Source: Deltaproteobacteria bacterium (GTDB lineage: Bacteria > Desulfobacterota > Deferrisomatia > Deferrisomatales > BM512). From it: a stretch of 42,169 nt of DNA. This document shows, piece after piece, positions 7,816-16,454 of this stretch (position 1 is its first letter; every line of letters starts with the position of its first letter). The notes under the pieces were generated by a model. The model made no database searches. It was not told the DNA's origin and saw only the letters and a list, made by a program, of their open reading frames with translations. The position numbers and the translations under genes were made by a program. The stretch is taken from the NCBI GenBank assembly GCA_002869015.1, contig PKTT01000052.1, forward strand, positions 1 through 42,169, written 5' to 3'.

Positions 7816-8910
7816 TTAAGAAAAGTCAGGTTCAAGGATTATGCGTTTATCAGTGCGCCTGTCGTGTACCTCTTCCAGCACCTCGACAACGGTAGACATG
7901 GGACGAGTCTCGATAAATGGCGCCAGCTGAATTTTGCCCGCGTTGACTAGGTCAAGGACTGCGGGGTAGTACTTGGGCAGGCAGCCCCAGGTGCCGATGA
8001 TCTCAGCGTCGAAGGCCATAAGTTTGGAGAGCATATACTCCGTTTTAGCCATCGTGTAGCCGACGACGATGAGCTTGCCAACGAAGGAGAGGAGCGCCAA
8101 GGCGAGCTCCTGACCGGGCTTAACGCCGGAGCACTCAAATATCTTCCAACCCCAGTTTGAGGGTACGCCGTGCTCTTTGGCGATCTCTTTAATGCGGCCC
8201 TTGACACCCTTGGCGTCAAGCTCACGTGAGTTGATGACAGCGTCAGCGCCATACTCAAGGTTGCGCTTTAGCCTCTCATCGTCGATATCTATGCCGATGA
8301 CGACCTTGGCGCCGAGCGCCTTGGCTACCTGGCACATATTGGAGCCCACGCCGCCGGAGGCGCCGGTCACGATGACAAGGTCTCCCTCTTTGAGGTCGGC
8401 GCGCATCGCAGCCTGATAGGGCGTTGTGACCGCGTCGGCGATTACGGAGAGGTTGGAGAGTGGAAGGTTGCGCTCTTTGATGTGGCAAAGGTCCTCGGCG
8501 GGAAGGACGATGTGGCTTGAATAGCCGCCGTAAATGCCGATGGAGTTGCCGGGCATCTTCTGGGAGAGGCAGCGGTTGCCGCGGCCGCTCTTACAGATGT
8601 CGCACTGGTTGCAGGGCATAACCGCAGGCACGATGACCTCGCGGCCGACCCACTCAGCATCGCCCGCGATGACTGTTCCGCTTATCTCGTGGCCGAGGGT
8701 CAACGGCGCGGGAACAACTGTCGGTACGCCATCGTAGAAATATCCAAGGTCAGTGTGGCAAACGCCGCAGCCGGCGATCTCGATCAGCACCTCACCGGGC
8801 CCGATCTCGGGGAGATCGTACTCGGTGAGTTCAATCACCCCCTTCTCTCCGGTCTTGGGGTCGCTGGGCTTAACCATCTGCCAAGTCTTTATCTTATCTG
8901 GTATAGACAT
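7816..8910 (-). CDS. bamQ: 6-hydroxycyclohex-1-ene-1-carbonyl-CoA dehydrogenase
   Basis: A 364-residue zinc-dependent medium-chain alcohol dehydrogenase that oxidises the hydrated ring intermediate to 6-oxocyclohex-1-ene-1-carbonyl-CoA with NAD (also called Had). Catalytic zinc ligands are visible in GCGVCHTDLG and LGHEISG. The structural zinc loop is CNQCDICKSGRGNRC. The cofactor fold contains VTGASGGVGSNMCQVA. ATG 8910 is preferred over the TTG at 8922, since GGAG lies 6 nt before the ATG. It lies 29 nt before bamA, the next enzyme of the pathway, which makes the specific assignment strong among the otherwise generic MDR family. Confidence 0.94.
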   Translation of the reverse strand: MSIPDKIKTWQMVKPSDPKTGEKGVIELTEYDLPEIGPGEVLIEIAGCGVCHTDLGYFYDGVPTVVPAPLTLGHEISGTVIAGDAEWVGREVIVPAVMPCNQCDICKSGRGNRCLSQKMPGNSIGIYGGYSSHIVLPAEDLCHIKERNLPLSNLSVIADAVTTPYQAAMRADLKEGDLVIVTGASGGVGSNMCQVAKALGAKVVIGIDIDDERLKRNLEYGADAVINSRELDAKGVKGRIKEIAKEHGVPSNWGWKIFECSGVKPGQELALALLSFVGKLIVVGYTMAKTEYMLSKLMAFDAEIIGTWGCLPKYYPAVLDLVNAGKIQLAPFIETRPMSTVVEVLEEVHDRRTDKRIILEPDFS

Positions 8911-8947
8911 CTCGATCTCCAATCCTTCAGGCCCCGTAGGGATCCGT

Positions 8948-9772
8948 TTAAATTTTTTCCTTCAGCCCCAGAAGTCGCGCTGCGTTGCCTCCAAGGATGT
9001 TATCAACCGCTTCTTCCGACAGCCCGAGGGCGGCTATACGCTTCATGTTTTCAGCTATGCCCGGATTTGCGGGCCAGTCGCTTCCGAAGACAACTTTTTC
9101 CGATATCCGCTCAAGCGCCGGAAAATACTCAAGGAGCTTTTGCGGAGGCAACCCTGAAACCTCCAAGTACACGTTATCGTGAAACTTCGCCAAAAACTCG
9201 GCCCGCTCATACCAAAGCCCCCTTCCCCCGTGGACTATGAGGAAGTTAACCCCCGGAAAGTCCACCGCCACTTCATCAAAGTGAAGAGGGTCGCCAAACT
9301 TCATCTTTGCGCCGGGAAAAATAGAGCTTCCCGTATGGGCCATCACCGGCCAAGAGAGCTCCTCGCATGCTTTGTAGAAAGGCCTTAGCCTCTCATCGCT
9401 CACGTAGAACCACTGGTAGGTCGGGTAGAGCTTTACACCCCTAAACCCAAGCGCCGCCAGCCGGTGTGCCTCCTTGTAGAGGTCCCCCTCAAAGAAGGGG
9501 TTTAGCGAAGCGAACTTTATTACCCTCTCGGTCTCGGCATATGCCTCGGCTACATATTCATTTGTTGTTACCCCTGTAACACCGGGGCTGACCTCCGCCA
9601 GGCCGACCACGTAGTCGACCCGCTCAGCGGCAAGGTACTCATCGAACTTTTTTGCATCGGCGACCAAGGCGCTCCAATCCCCCCTGCCCTCCCAGAAGGA
9701 ATCACAGAATCCGGCCGGAACCGGCTCCATATGCTCCCTGAGGGCAAGGTGGACATGGAAGTCTATCCGCAC
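8948..9772 (-). CDS. Amidohydrolase-family TIM-barrel protein (ACMSD/decarboxylase-like)
   Basis: A 274-residue metal-dependent hydrolase or decarboxylase of the amidohydrolase-2 type. Metal ligands are visible as HVH at residues 6-8, the central MAHTGSS and FLIVHGG histidines, and the terminal VFGSDWP aspartate. The start is a GTG at 9772; a later start would remove the HxH motif, so the GTG is needed although its ribosome site is weak. It sits between bamR and bamQ, inside the ring-degradation operon. No amidohydrolase step belongs to the known benzoyl-CoA pathway, so its substrate is unclear; removal of a side product or decarboxylation of a substituted aromatic acid are possibilities, both speculative. 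Confidence 0.82.
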   Translation of the reverse strand: MRIDFHVHLALREHMEPVPAGFCDSFWEGRGDWSALVADAKKFDEYLAAERVDYVVGLAEVSPGVTGVTTNEYVAEAYAETERVIKFASLNPFFEGDLYKEAHRLAALGFRGVKLYPTYQWFYVSDERLRPFYKACEELSWPVMAHTGSSIFPGAKMKFGDPLHFDEVAVDFPGVNFLIVHGGRGLWYERAEFLAKFHDNVYLEVSGLPPQKLLEYFPALERISEKVVFGSDWPANPGIAENMKRIAALGLSEEAVDNILGGNAARLLGLKEKI

Positions 9773-9786
9773 GCTTTTTTCCGCCG

Positions 9787-10563
9787 CTACTTATCTGTCC
9801 AGACGGGTTTTCTCTTCTCCATGAATGCCGCGAGGCCCTCTTTGGCGTCTTCGGTGGTCATGAGATCGCCCAAGTATAGCTTCTCAGCCGCCTCCATCGC
9901 CTCAGCGAAGGGAAGGCCTTTGGCTGCGCGAAGCGCGCGCTTCGTCATACGCATGACTGAGCCGGAGAGAGCGGTGAATCCTGCGAGATATTTCGCGAAA
10001 TCCTCGTCAAAGCTATCCAGCGGGAAGACCTGATTGACCAAGCCGAGCGCTTTGGCCTCCTCGGCGCGGATCACCGAGCCGCCTACGATTAGCTCAAAAG
10101 CCTTCTTCTCCGGGATGACGCGGGGCATAACCACCGCCGCGAGGGGCGGGAAGACGCCAACCTGAATCTCAGGCTGGCCGATCTTGAGGGTATCGGAGGC
10201 GATGACGATATCGCAGAAGATAGCGACCTCGCAGCCGCCGCCAAGCGCCGCGCCTTTAACCGCGCCGATCAGCGGGATCTCAAGCTCTTCAAGGTTCATG
10301 AAGATGCCGTGGAAGGTTTCGATCATCGAGTCCATCTTGTCTTCGGTGTGGTCTGAAACGTCAACGCCAGCACTGAAAGCCTTCTCGCCCTCTGCGGTAA
10401 TGACGAGGCACTTGTACTCGGCCTCGCGGCTCTTGACCTCGCGGATAGCCTGATTCATCTCCGCCATAGTCGGTATATCGAGGACGTTAAGGGGCGGCCG
10501 GTTTATGGATATCCACGCGCAGCCATCTTTCTCAAAGGCTTTTATGAATTTGTAATCGCTCAT
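9787..10563 (-). CDS. bamR: Cyclohexa-1,5-diene-1-carbonyl-CoA hydratase
   Basis: A 258-residue crotonase-fold enzyme (also called Dch) that adds water to the dienoyl-CoA made by benzoyl-CoA reductase. Visible family features are NRPPLNVLDIPTM near the N-terminus, the oxyanion segment AFSAGVDVSDHTEDKM and KGAALGGGCEVAIFCDIVIA, and QPEIQVGVFPP. Length equals that of known dienoyl-CoA hydratases. It begins 10 nt after the SDR gene stop and is followed 14 nt later by the amidohydrolase gene. The presence of bamB-I, bamQ and bamA in the same run makes the specific function far more likely than a generic enoyl-CoA hydratase. Confidence 0.93.
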   Translation of the reverse strand: MSDYKFIKAFEKDGCAWISINRPPLNVLDIPTMAEMNQAIREVKSREAEYKCLVITAEGEKAFSAGVDVSDHTEDKMDSMIETFHGIFMNLEELEIPLIGAVKGAALGGGCEVAIFCDIVIASDTLKIGQPEIQVGVFPPLAAVVMPRVIPEKKAFELIVGGSVIRAEEAKALGLVNQVFPLDSFDEDFAKYLAGFTALSGSVMRMTKRALRAAKGLPFAEAMEAAEKLYLGDLMTTEDAKEGLAAFMEKRKPVWTDK

Positions 10564-10573
10564 TATAGCTCTC

Positions 10574-11320
10574 CTAGATGTACTGGCCGCCGTCGACCTT
10601 GATGACTTCGCCGGTTATGTGCCTGCCGCACTCGGAAGCAAGGAAGGTGACGAGCCACGCGATATCCTCGGGGAGGCCTGCGCGCTTAACCGCCGTCTCG
10701 TTGATTGCAATCTCTTTGAACTCGGCGGGCATCGACTCGCCCATCTCGGTGAGGATGAAGCCGGGTGCGACGGAGTTGGAGGTTACGCCGAACTTGCCGA
10801 GGTCCTTGGCGGCGGCCTTCGTGAGGCCTATTGCGCCTGCCTTGGCTGCGGAGTAGTTGGTCTGGCCGAACTTGCCGCGAAGGCCGTTGATGGAGGTCAC
10901 TGTGATGAAGCGGCCCCAGTTCTGCCCCTTGAAGATGGGAGCTGCGGCGCGCAGGTAGTTGAAGGTGCCTTTGAGGTCGACGTCGATGACGCGATCCCAC
11001 TGCTCCTCTGTCATCTTCCAGATTACACCGTCCCAGTTCATACCGGCGTTGGTGATGAGTATGTGGAGCCCGCCCAGCTTTTCGACGGTCTCCTCAACCA
11101 TGCGCTGCGCGTCCTCAAAAGAGGATACGTCAGCCTGGACGGCGATCGCTTTTCTGCCCATCGCCTCCAGTTCGGCGACCATCTCTTTGGCCTCGTCGGC
11201 GCTCTTTCTGTAGTTGAGGGCTACATCGCAACCCTGCTTGGCTAGGGTGCGGACAATCTCTGCGCCTATTCCACGGGTGCCGCCGGTGACTATGGCGACT
11301 TTTCCGGTAAGATCAATCAT
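10574..11320 (-). CDS. SDR 3-hydroxyacyl-CoA dehydrogenase / acetoacetyl-CoA reductase-like
   Basis: A 248-residue short-chain dehydrogenase of the PhaB/FabG type. It has the cofactor motif TGGTRGIG (residues 12-19), NAG in ITNAGMNWDG, the catalytic triad Ser of VTSINGLRGKFGQ, and YSAAKAG. ATG 11320 is chosen (GGAG 8 nt upstream) over ATG 11338, which has none. It lies between the thiolase and bamR genes. In this setting it could oxidise 3-hydroxypimelyl-CoA, the product of BamA, to 3-oxopimelyl-CoA, with the neighbouring thiolase cleaving the product. That assignment is inference; a biosynthetic PhaB role is the alternative. No phaC or phaP is seen. Confidence 0.88.
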   Translation of the reverse strand: MIDLTGKVAIVTGGTRGIGAEIVRTLAKQGCDVALNYRKSADEAKEMVAELEAMGRKAIAVQADVSSFEDAQRMVEETVEKLGGLHILITNAGMNWDGVIWKMTEEQWDRVIDVDLKGTFNYLRAAAPIFKGQNWGRFITVTSINGLRGKFGQTNYSAAKAGAIGLTKAAAKDLGKFGVTSNSVAPGFILTEMGESMPAEFKEIAINETAVKRAGLPEDIAWLVTFLASECGRHITGEVIKVDGGQYI

Positions 11321-11347
11321 ATTATCATCTCCATTCATTAAGAGGAT

Positions 11348-12541
11348 TTAGCTTTCGCGCTTGATTACCATCGCCATAGTGGAGCCGCCGCCGCCGCAGA
11401 TGCCGGCAACGCCGAACTCTTTGTCGAGACGCTTAAGGGCGTAGTAGAGGGTCATAACGATGCGTGCGCCGGAGCAGCCGGTGGGGTGACCGAGGGCGAT
11501 GGCGCCGCCATGTACGTTAAGGAGTGAGCGGTCCCACTTCAGCACGCGCTCATTGGCTATTACCTGCGCCGCGAAGGCCTCGTTGACCTCGATAAGGTCC
11601 ATGTCGCCGAGGGACATGCCGCCCTTTTCGAGGGCGCGGGGGATGGAGACGGAGGGGCCGTCGCCCATGAACTTGCCGTCAACGGCGCACTGGTCGTAGG
11701 AGACGACGGAGAAGAGGGGCTTAACGCCGCGCTTGTCGGCCTCCTCGCGGGTCATCGCTACGAGGAAGGCTGCGCCGTCGGTCATGCCACAGGCGTTACC
11801 GGCGGTGATGATGCCGTCCTTTTTGAAGGCAGGGCGGAGGTTAGCCATCTGCTCGGGGGTTGACCCGTAGCGGATCGACTCATCCTTGTCGAAGATGATA
11901 TCAGGGTTTTTACGGCCGCCGGGGACGGTTACGGGGGTGATCTCCTCATCGAACCAGCCATTCTTCTGGGCCGCCTCGGCCTTGTTGTGGGAGTCGGAGG
12001 CGAACTCGTCAAGCTCTGTACGGGAGATATCGTATTTCACCACGAGGTTCTCTGCGGTGAGGCCCATGGAGAGGTCGGCTACCGGGTCGTGCGCATCGGA
12101 CCAGCCATCCTCCAGGGTTACGGGGCCCATGCGGAAGCCCTTCCAGCGGTATCCTTTTACGAGGTGGGGGATTGTCGACATAGACTCCATCCCGCCGCAG
12201 AGCACGACGTTACCCTGCCCGACCTGGATGAGCTGGGTCGCAAGGGAGATAGACTTCATGCCGGCGGGGCAAGCCTTGTTGATGGTAACGCCGGGGACTG
12301 AGACGCCGGCGCCGCCCTTGGCTGCTGCGCTCTTGGCCGGGTTTACGTGGTTGCCTGCCTGGCGGCAGGAGCCGACGATTGCGTCATCGAGATCGTCGCC
12401 GTCTACGTTGGCGCGCTTTAGCGCCTCGCGTATCGGAAACGCCGCGACGTCATAGATTTTCATGTCCTTAAGGGTGCCGCCGAATTTGCCCATGGGCGTT
12501 CTGACAGCGCTGACGAATACCACTTCATTTAGGTTACGCAA
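11348..12541 (-). CDS. Acetyl-CoA C-acyltransferase (thiolase)
   Basis: A 397-residue thiolase that cleaves 3-oxoacyl-CoA with CoA. The nucleophilic Cys is in NKACPAGMKS (about residue 90), the NEAFAAQ motif follows, then GHPTGCSGARIV with the active His and Cys, and the closing CGGGGSTMAMVI. I place the start at TTG 12541, with GGAGG exactly 6 nt before it; an upstream in-frame GTG at 12562 has no such site. It follows bamI after 96 nt and precedes the SDR gene by 27 nt. Together they fit thiolytic cleavage of 3-oxopimelyl-CoA to glutaryl-CoA and acetyl-CoA, or the final acetoacetyl-CoA step; sequence alone does not decide. Confidence 0.9.
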   Translation of the reverse strand: MRNLNEVVFVSAVRTPMGKFGGTLKDMKIYDVAAFPIREALKRANVDGDDLDDAIVGSCRQAGNHVNPAKSAAAKGGAGVSVPGVTINKACPAGMKSISLATQLIQVGQGNVVLCGGMESMSTIPHLVKGYRWKGFRMGPVTLEDGWSDAHDPVADLSMGLTAENLVVKYDISRTELDEFASDSHNKAEAAQKNGWFDEEITPVTVPGGRKNPDIIFDKDESIRYGSTPEQMANLRPAFKKDGIITAGNACGMTDGAAFLVAMTREEADKRGVKPLFSVVSYDQCAVDGKFMGDGPSVSIPRALEKGGMSLGDMDLIEVNEAFAAQVIANERVLKWDRSLLNVHGGAIALGHPTGCSGARIVMTLYYALKRLDKEFGVAGICGGGGSTMAMVIKRES

Positions 12542-12637
12542 TTTTAATCCTCCATCCTTCACCGAAAACCGGCGAAACCATTTGAGCCAAAGGGCCCGTT
12601 TATATTGAAAAACTGCTGATAAACTTTTTAAACGCCC

Positions 12638-13228
12638 CTACGAACGCGGAAACCTGAGCGCCTCCACGAGTACGTAGGCCGCCTGTAGCGCCTCCGTCGG
12701 GCAGAGCGGGAAACACTCCTTGCAATTCCAACACTCCTTGGAAGCTATCTCGGGAATGAAGGAAATCTCCTTACGAGTGCCGCGATCTATGAAGCCCACC
12801 GCGTTTTTCTTCTTCACCTCGGCGCAATACCGTACGCAAAGCCCGCAGTGAATGCAAAAGGAGGCGGCCTTGTCGAAGCGGTCCTTATCCGCGCCGTATT
12901 CCTCGGCGAGCCTCGCGAGGCCCTGCGAATCCGGGGCGTGAGCCAGATAGAGCTCCAGGATAGTCTTCCTCAGCCGGTCTATCTTCTCGGAGCGGGTGTT
13001 TACCTTGAGCCCCTCCTCCACCGTGTAGACACAGGCAACGACAAGCTGGTTCCAGCTACCCTTATCCAACTCGACCGTACAAAGGCGGCAGCTGCCAAAG
13101 GGCTCCAGCTTTTCGTGGTGGCATAGGGTCGGGATATCGATGCCAACGGACTTAGCCGCGTCCAGAAGGGTCATATCCTCCGTTGCGGTAACCTTTTTGC
13201 CGTCTATCGTCAGAGTGATCTCGCTCAT
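12638..13228 (-). CDS. bamI: Class II benzoyl-CoA reductase complex, NuoG-like subunit BamI
   Basis: A 196-residue electron-transfer subunit resembling the N-terminus of NuoG/HoxU. The [2Fe-2S] ferredoxin domain has the ligands in DIPTLCHHEKLEPFGSCRLC, with a further Cys in VVACVYTVEEG. Two [4Fe-4S] motifs follow, CIHCGLCVRYC and CWNCKECFPLCP. In the known complex, BamGHI form the NADH-reactive module that feeds the Hdr-like BamDEF parts. The ATG at 13228 overlaps the bamH stop by 4 nt (ATGA), indicating coupled translation. It is the last of the eight contiguous bam subunit genes. Confidence 0.93.
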   Translation of the reverse strand: MSEITLTIDGKKVTATEDMTLLDAAKSVGIDIPTLCHHEKLEPFGSCRLCTVELDKGSWNQLVVACVYTVEEGLKVNTRSEKIDRLRKTILELYLAHAPDSQGLARLAEEYGADKDRFDKAASFCIHCGLCVRYCAEVKKKNAVGFIDRGTRKEISFIPEIASKECWNCKECFPLCPTEALQAAYVLVEALRFPRS

Positions 13229-15153
13229 TTTTCCTTGCTCTTTCTCTTTACGGCGCGGGCGTCACCCTCAACCGGCGCGGGAACTTCGACGCCGGAGAGC
13301 TTGGTTACCGCGGCAAAGCGGGAGGGGCAAGCCTCTATACAGCTGCCGCACCTTGTGCACTTGTCCTGGTCGATTATGTGGACGAGCTTCTTGCCGCCAT
13401 CGATCGCCTCGACGGGGCACTGCCTGGCGCACGCGCCGCAAGCCTGACACTTTTCCGGGTCGATGTAGTAATTGATGAGCTCTTTACAGTAACGGGCGGG
13501 GCAGCGCTTCTCTTTTATGTGCGCCTCATACTCCTCCCGGAAATATTTGAGGGTCGAGAGGAAGGGGTTGGGAGCCGACTTGCCAAGCGCGCAGAGCGCC
13601 GCCTCCTTCGCCACCTCGGAGAGGTCTTCGAGTTTTTCGATGTCACCCTCTTTGCCCCTGCCCTCGGTGATGTTGGTGAGGATCGTCAGCATCTGCCTGA
13701 GCCCCTCGCGGCAGGGCACGCACTTGCCGCAGGACTCATCGGACAAGAAGTCGATAAAGTAGCGGGAGACGTCCACCATACAGGTGTCCTCGTCCATGAC
13801 GATCATGCCGCCGGAGCCCATCATAGAGCCTACGGCGGAGAGCTCGTCGAAGCCGACTTCAAGGTCTAGCATATTCTCGGGGATGCAGCCGCCGGAGGGG
13901 CCGCCCGTCTGCACCGCCTTGAAGGCCTTGCCGCCGGGGATGCCGCCGCCGATGGTGTAGATTATCTCGCGCAGGGTCGTGCCCATCGGCACCTCGACGA
14001 GGCCGGTGTTGACGATCTTGCCGACGAGGGAGAATATCTTAGTGCCCTTGGAGGTCTCGGTGCCGTACTGGGTGAACCAATCGGCGCCCTTGTTGACGAT
14101 AAGCGGCACATTTGCCCACGTCTCGACGTTGTTTAATACGCTCGGCTTTTCCCACAGGCCCTTTATGTTGGACCTTACATACTTTGGACGGGGCTCGCCG
14201 ACGCGCCCCTCAAGGGCCGTCATAAGCGCTGTGGATTCACCGCAGACGAATGCGCCCGCGCCCATGTGGACTATTACCTTGAAGCTAAAATCGCTGCCGA
14301 GGATGTTGTCTCCGAGGAGACCGTACTCCGTAGCCTTTTCAATTGCCAGGAGAACGTTCTTGACCGCGAGGGGATATTCCTGCCTCACGTAAATGTAGCC
14401 CTCTTTAGCGCCCACGGCGTATGCGCCGAGGGCTAACCCCTCCAATATGGAGTGAGGATTGCCCTCAAGGAGGCTTCGATCCATATAAGCGCCGGGGTCG
14501 CCCTCGTCGGCGTTTACTATTACATATTTAACCGGGTCCTCGGCGTCGCGGGTGCCCCTCCACTTTCGGCCTGCCGGGAAACCGCCGCCCCCTCGCCCCC
14601 TGAGGTTGGCCGCATCTACTTCACCCAACACCTCTTCAGGGGTCATTGTAGAGACCGCCTTGGCGAGGGCGGAGTAACCGTCGATTGCGATGTAGTCGTC
14701 AATCGAGCGGGGGTCGATCTTCATGTTGGCGCCGAAGACCAGCCTCTCCTGATGCTTGTAGAAGGGAATCTCATTTTCTTTGGCTATCTTCTCGCCGGTA
14801 ACCGGGTCCTCGAAGATGAGCCTGTCAACGAGAGCCTTCTCTTTAATAGCCTTTGAGATAAGCTCTGAGACGTCGGCGGGCTTTATCTGAAAATAGCCGA
14901 CCTGCTCAGGTTCGCTGACGATGATTGGACCACGCTCGCAGTAACCGTGACAACCAGTCGTCCGAACCGAGACTTTGTCGGTAAGCCCCTCTTTCTCTAG
15001 CTCATCGGTGAGTGCGTCGAGCACCTCTCCGCTGCCGGAAGCCATGCACGCCGAGCCGGTGCAAAGGGTTATACAGGGCTTTTGAGGGTCTCTCTTGGAG
15101 AGTATCTCTTTACGCAGCTCTTCGAGCTGAGCCGGTGAATTTATGAGCGCCAT
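13225..15153 (-). CDS. bamH: Class II benzoyl-CoA reductase complex, NuoF-like NADH subunit BamH
   Basis: A 642-residue flavoprotein of the NuoF/HoxF type. The N-terminus is a thioredoxin-like [2Fe-2S] domain (CTGSACMASGSG, then TTGCHGYCERGP). The NADH site is GRGGGGFPAGRKW and the FMN site NADEGDPGAYMDRSLLEG. The SLBB domain is followed by the [4Fe-4S] motif SCGKCVPCREG. The C-terminus adds two ferredoxin clusters, CQACGACARQCP and CTRCGSCIEACP. It lies 8 nt after bamG and overlaps bamI. In the complex it should exchange electrons with NADH, as in bifurcating hydrogenases and formate dehydrogenases; that role is from the family, not visible directly. Confidence 0.95.
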   Translation of the reverse strand: MALINSPAQLEELRKEILSKRDPQKPCITLCTGSACMASGSGEVLDALTDELEKEGLTDKVSVRTTGCHGYCERGPIIVSEPEQVGYFQIKPADVSELISKAIKEKALVDRLIFEDPVTGEKIAKENEIPFYKHQERLVFGANMKIDPRSIDDYIAIDGYSALAKAVSTMTPEEVLGEVDAANLRGRGGGGFPAGRKWRGTRDAEDPVKYVIVNADEGDPGAYMDRSLLEGNPHSILEGLALGAYAVGAKEGYIYVRQEYPLAVKNVLLAIEKATEYGLLGDNILGSDFSFKVIVHMGAGAFVCGESTALMTALEGRVGEPRPKYVRSNIKGLWEKPSVLNNVETWANVPLIVNKGADWFTQYGTETSKGTKIFSLVGKIVNTGLVEVPMGTTLREIIYTIGGGIPGGKAFKAVQTGGPSGGCIPENMLDLEVGFDELSAVGSMMGSGGMIVMDEDTCMVDVSRYFIDFLSDESCGKCVPCREGLRQMLTILTNITEGRGKEGDIEKLEDLSEVAKEAALCALGKSAPNPFLSTLKYFREEYEAHIKEKRCPARYCKELINYYIDPEKCQACGACARQCPVEAIDGGKKLVHIIDQDKCTRCGSCIEACPSRFAAVTKLSGVEVPAPVEGDARAVKRKSKEK

Positions 15154-15161
15154 TTTTTTTC

Positions 15162-15614
15162 CTACTCGTAGGTTTTAAGAACTTCCGCGGTCTGCGCCGG
15201 GGTGAGTTTGCCGTGCATCTTACCGTCAATCTCGACTACGGGGCCCAGCGCGCAGCAGCCGAGGCAGTTTACCGTCTCAAGGCTGTAGCGAAGGTCCGCG
15301 TCGGTTTCGCCGGGCTTGATGCCTGTGAGCCCCTCTAAGGTGTCGAGGACTCTTGTCGCACCGCGCACGTGGCAGGCGGTGCCCATGCAGACGTTGACTT
15401 CGTGACGACCCTTTGGCACCAGACTGAACGCTTTGTAGAAGGTCGCGATGTGCTGAATGCGCGTCATCGGAACCTTCAGCCGCTCGGAGACCCGCTCTAG
15501 CGCCTCCTTGGAGAGCCAGCGATTCTCAACCTGTATATCGATGAGCACCTGGATGAGGGTGCTTGGGTCGCCGCCGTATTTATCAACAATTTCATCGATC
15601 CGTTCATTAGTCAT
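15162..15614 (-). CDS. bamG: Class II benzoyl-CoA reductase complex, NuoE-like subunit BamG
   Basis: A 150-residue thioredoxin-fold [2Fe-2S] protein of the NuoE family. The four ligands are in VNVCMGTACHVRGA and TVNCLGCCALGP, with the usual helical N-terminus. NuoE-type subunits bind tightly to NuoF-type partners, here BamH. ATG 15614 is used; its ribosome site is weak, consistent with translation coupled to bamF, whose stop lies 33 nt before it. Length and motifs are typical. Confidence 0.94.
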   Translation of the reverse strand: MTNERIDEIVDKYGGDPSTLIQVLIDIQVENRWLSKEALERVSERLKVPMTRIQHIATFYKAFSLVPKGRHEVNVCMGTACHVRGATRVLDTLEGLTGIKPGETDADLRYSLETVNCLGCCALGPVVEIDGKMHGKLTPAQTAEVLKTYE

Positions 15615-15647
15615 TTGAGTCTCACAGTCCTTATAAAGCGCCTCGCG

Positions 15648-16409
15648 CTAGGCGAGCGCGTAGCTCTTCAGTCCCTCGTCAAACCGTACCAGGCCGTGGC
15701 TTGAGGAAAGCCTTATATACTTTGCCACTTCGGAGGGGCTCATACCCAGCATATCGGCCATCTCAGCCGTTGTGCGCGGGCCTCCCTCCAGGAGCCCTAT
15801 GATCCTGCTCGTCGAGAGCTTCTCTCCGACCGCCTCTTCGAAGAGCGCTTTAAACTCATCGCCGCCGAAGTAGGTCTCGTACTCGGCTCGGGTCTCATAA
15901 GCCAACTTGAAGCGCTCACGCTCGATGAGCTTCATGTAGGGGACAATCCTGTTGGCCGCGGCTATGTTGGCCGCCAGCTGGTCCTTTGAAAGTCCCTCTT
16001 TTTCGCCGAGCGGGCCAAGCTCGGTTACCTCTTCGCTAAAGGAGTTCATAAGCTCGGCAAAACGGTTACCCTCACCGCCGGAGATGAACTCGATGGAGAG
16101 CCGCCCCGGATCGATGCCGATGCTCGCCAGGATATGCTTCGCCAGCGAAGCCATCCTTAGGGCGTAGTAGTTGCCGTGGGTCGTGTAGTTGCACTCGCCC
16201 AGGTGGCAGCCGCCAATGAATACCCCGTCCGCTCCGCGCTCGAAGGCGCGCAGGACGAAGGAGAGGTCGACCCTGCCCGTGCACATAACGCGCATGAGCC
16301 TTATATCCGTACTGTATTGTAGTCTGGAAACTCCAGCCAGGTCAGCAGACCCGTAGCCTCACCAGTGACAGACGAAACCCAGTATCTTTGCCTTGAATTT
16401 CTTGCTCAT
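15648..16409 (-). CDS. bamF: Class II benzoyl-CoA reductase subunit BamF (MvhD-like selenoprotein, UGA = Sec17)
   Basis: A 253-residue MvhD-type electron-transfer subunit if the in-frame TGA at 16361-16359 is read as selenocysteine. The true start is ATG 16409, with GGAGG upstream. The N-terminus then reads FVCHW-U-GYGSADLAGVSR, matching the MvhD motif in which U replaces a Cys. Reading only from the internal ATG at 16295 would lose this [2Fe-2S] ligand region. Further Cys lie in VMCTGRV and GGCHLGECNY. Residues about 190-253 form an extra domain resembling a winged helix (TAEMADMLGMSPSEVAKYIR). A SECIS-like hairpin follows the TGA. BamF is known as a selenoprotein in several strict anaerobes. 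It lies 45 nt after bamE. Confidence 0.93.
16324..16361 (-). promoter_or_regulatory. UGA-selenocysteine codon and SECIS-like hairpin in bamF
   Basis: The TGA occupies 16361-16359. Starting 23 nt downstream, CTGG and CCAG (16336-16324) pair around the loop AGTTT, extended by an A-T closure. Bacterial SECIS elements need a hairpin at this distance with GU in the apical loop, which is present. The hairpin is weaker than the bamE one; folding was judged by eye. Confidence 0.6.
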
Positions 16410-16454
16410 CGGGTCTGTCCTCCGTTTAATGTGTAAAAGTTTTCTTTCATATCA

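Noticed and set aside
10619-11245. Long plus-strand open frames opposite the SDR, iorA and bamH genes
   Set aside because: They are antisense shadows of high-GC coding sequence without recognisable motifs or ribosome sites.
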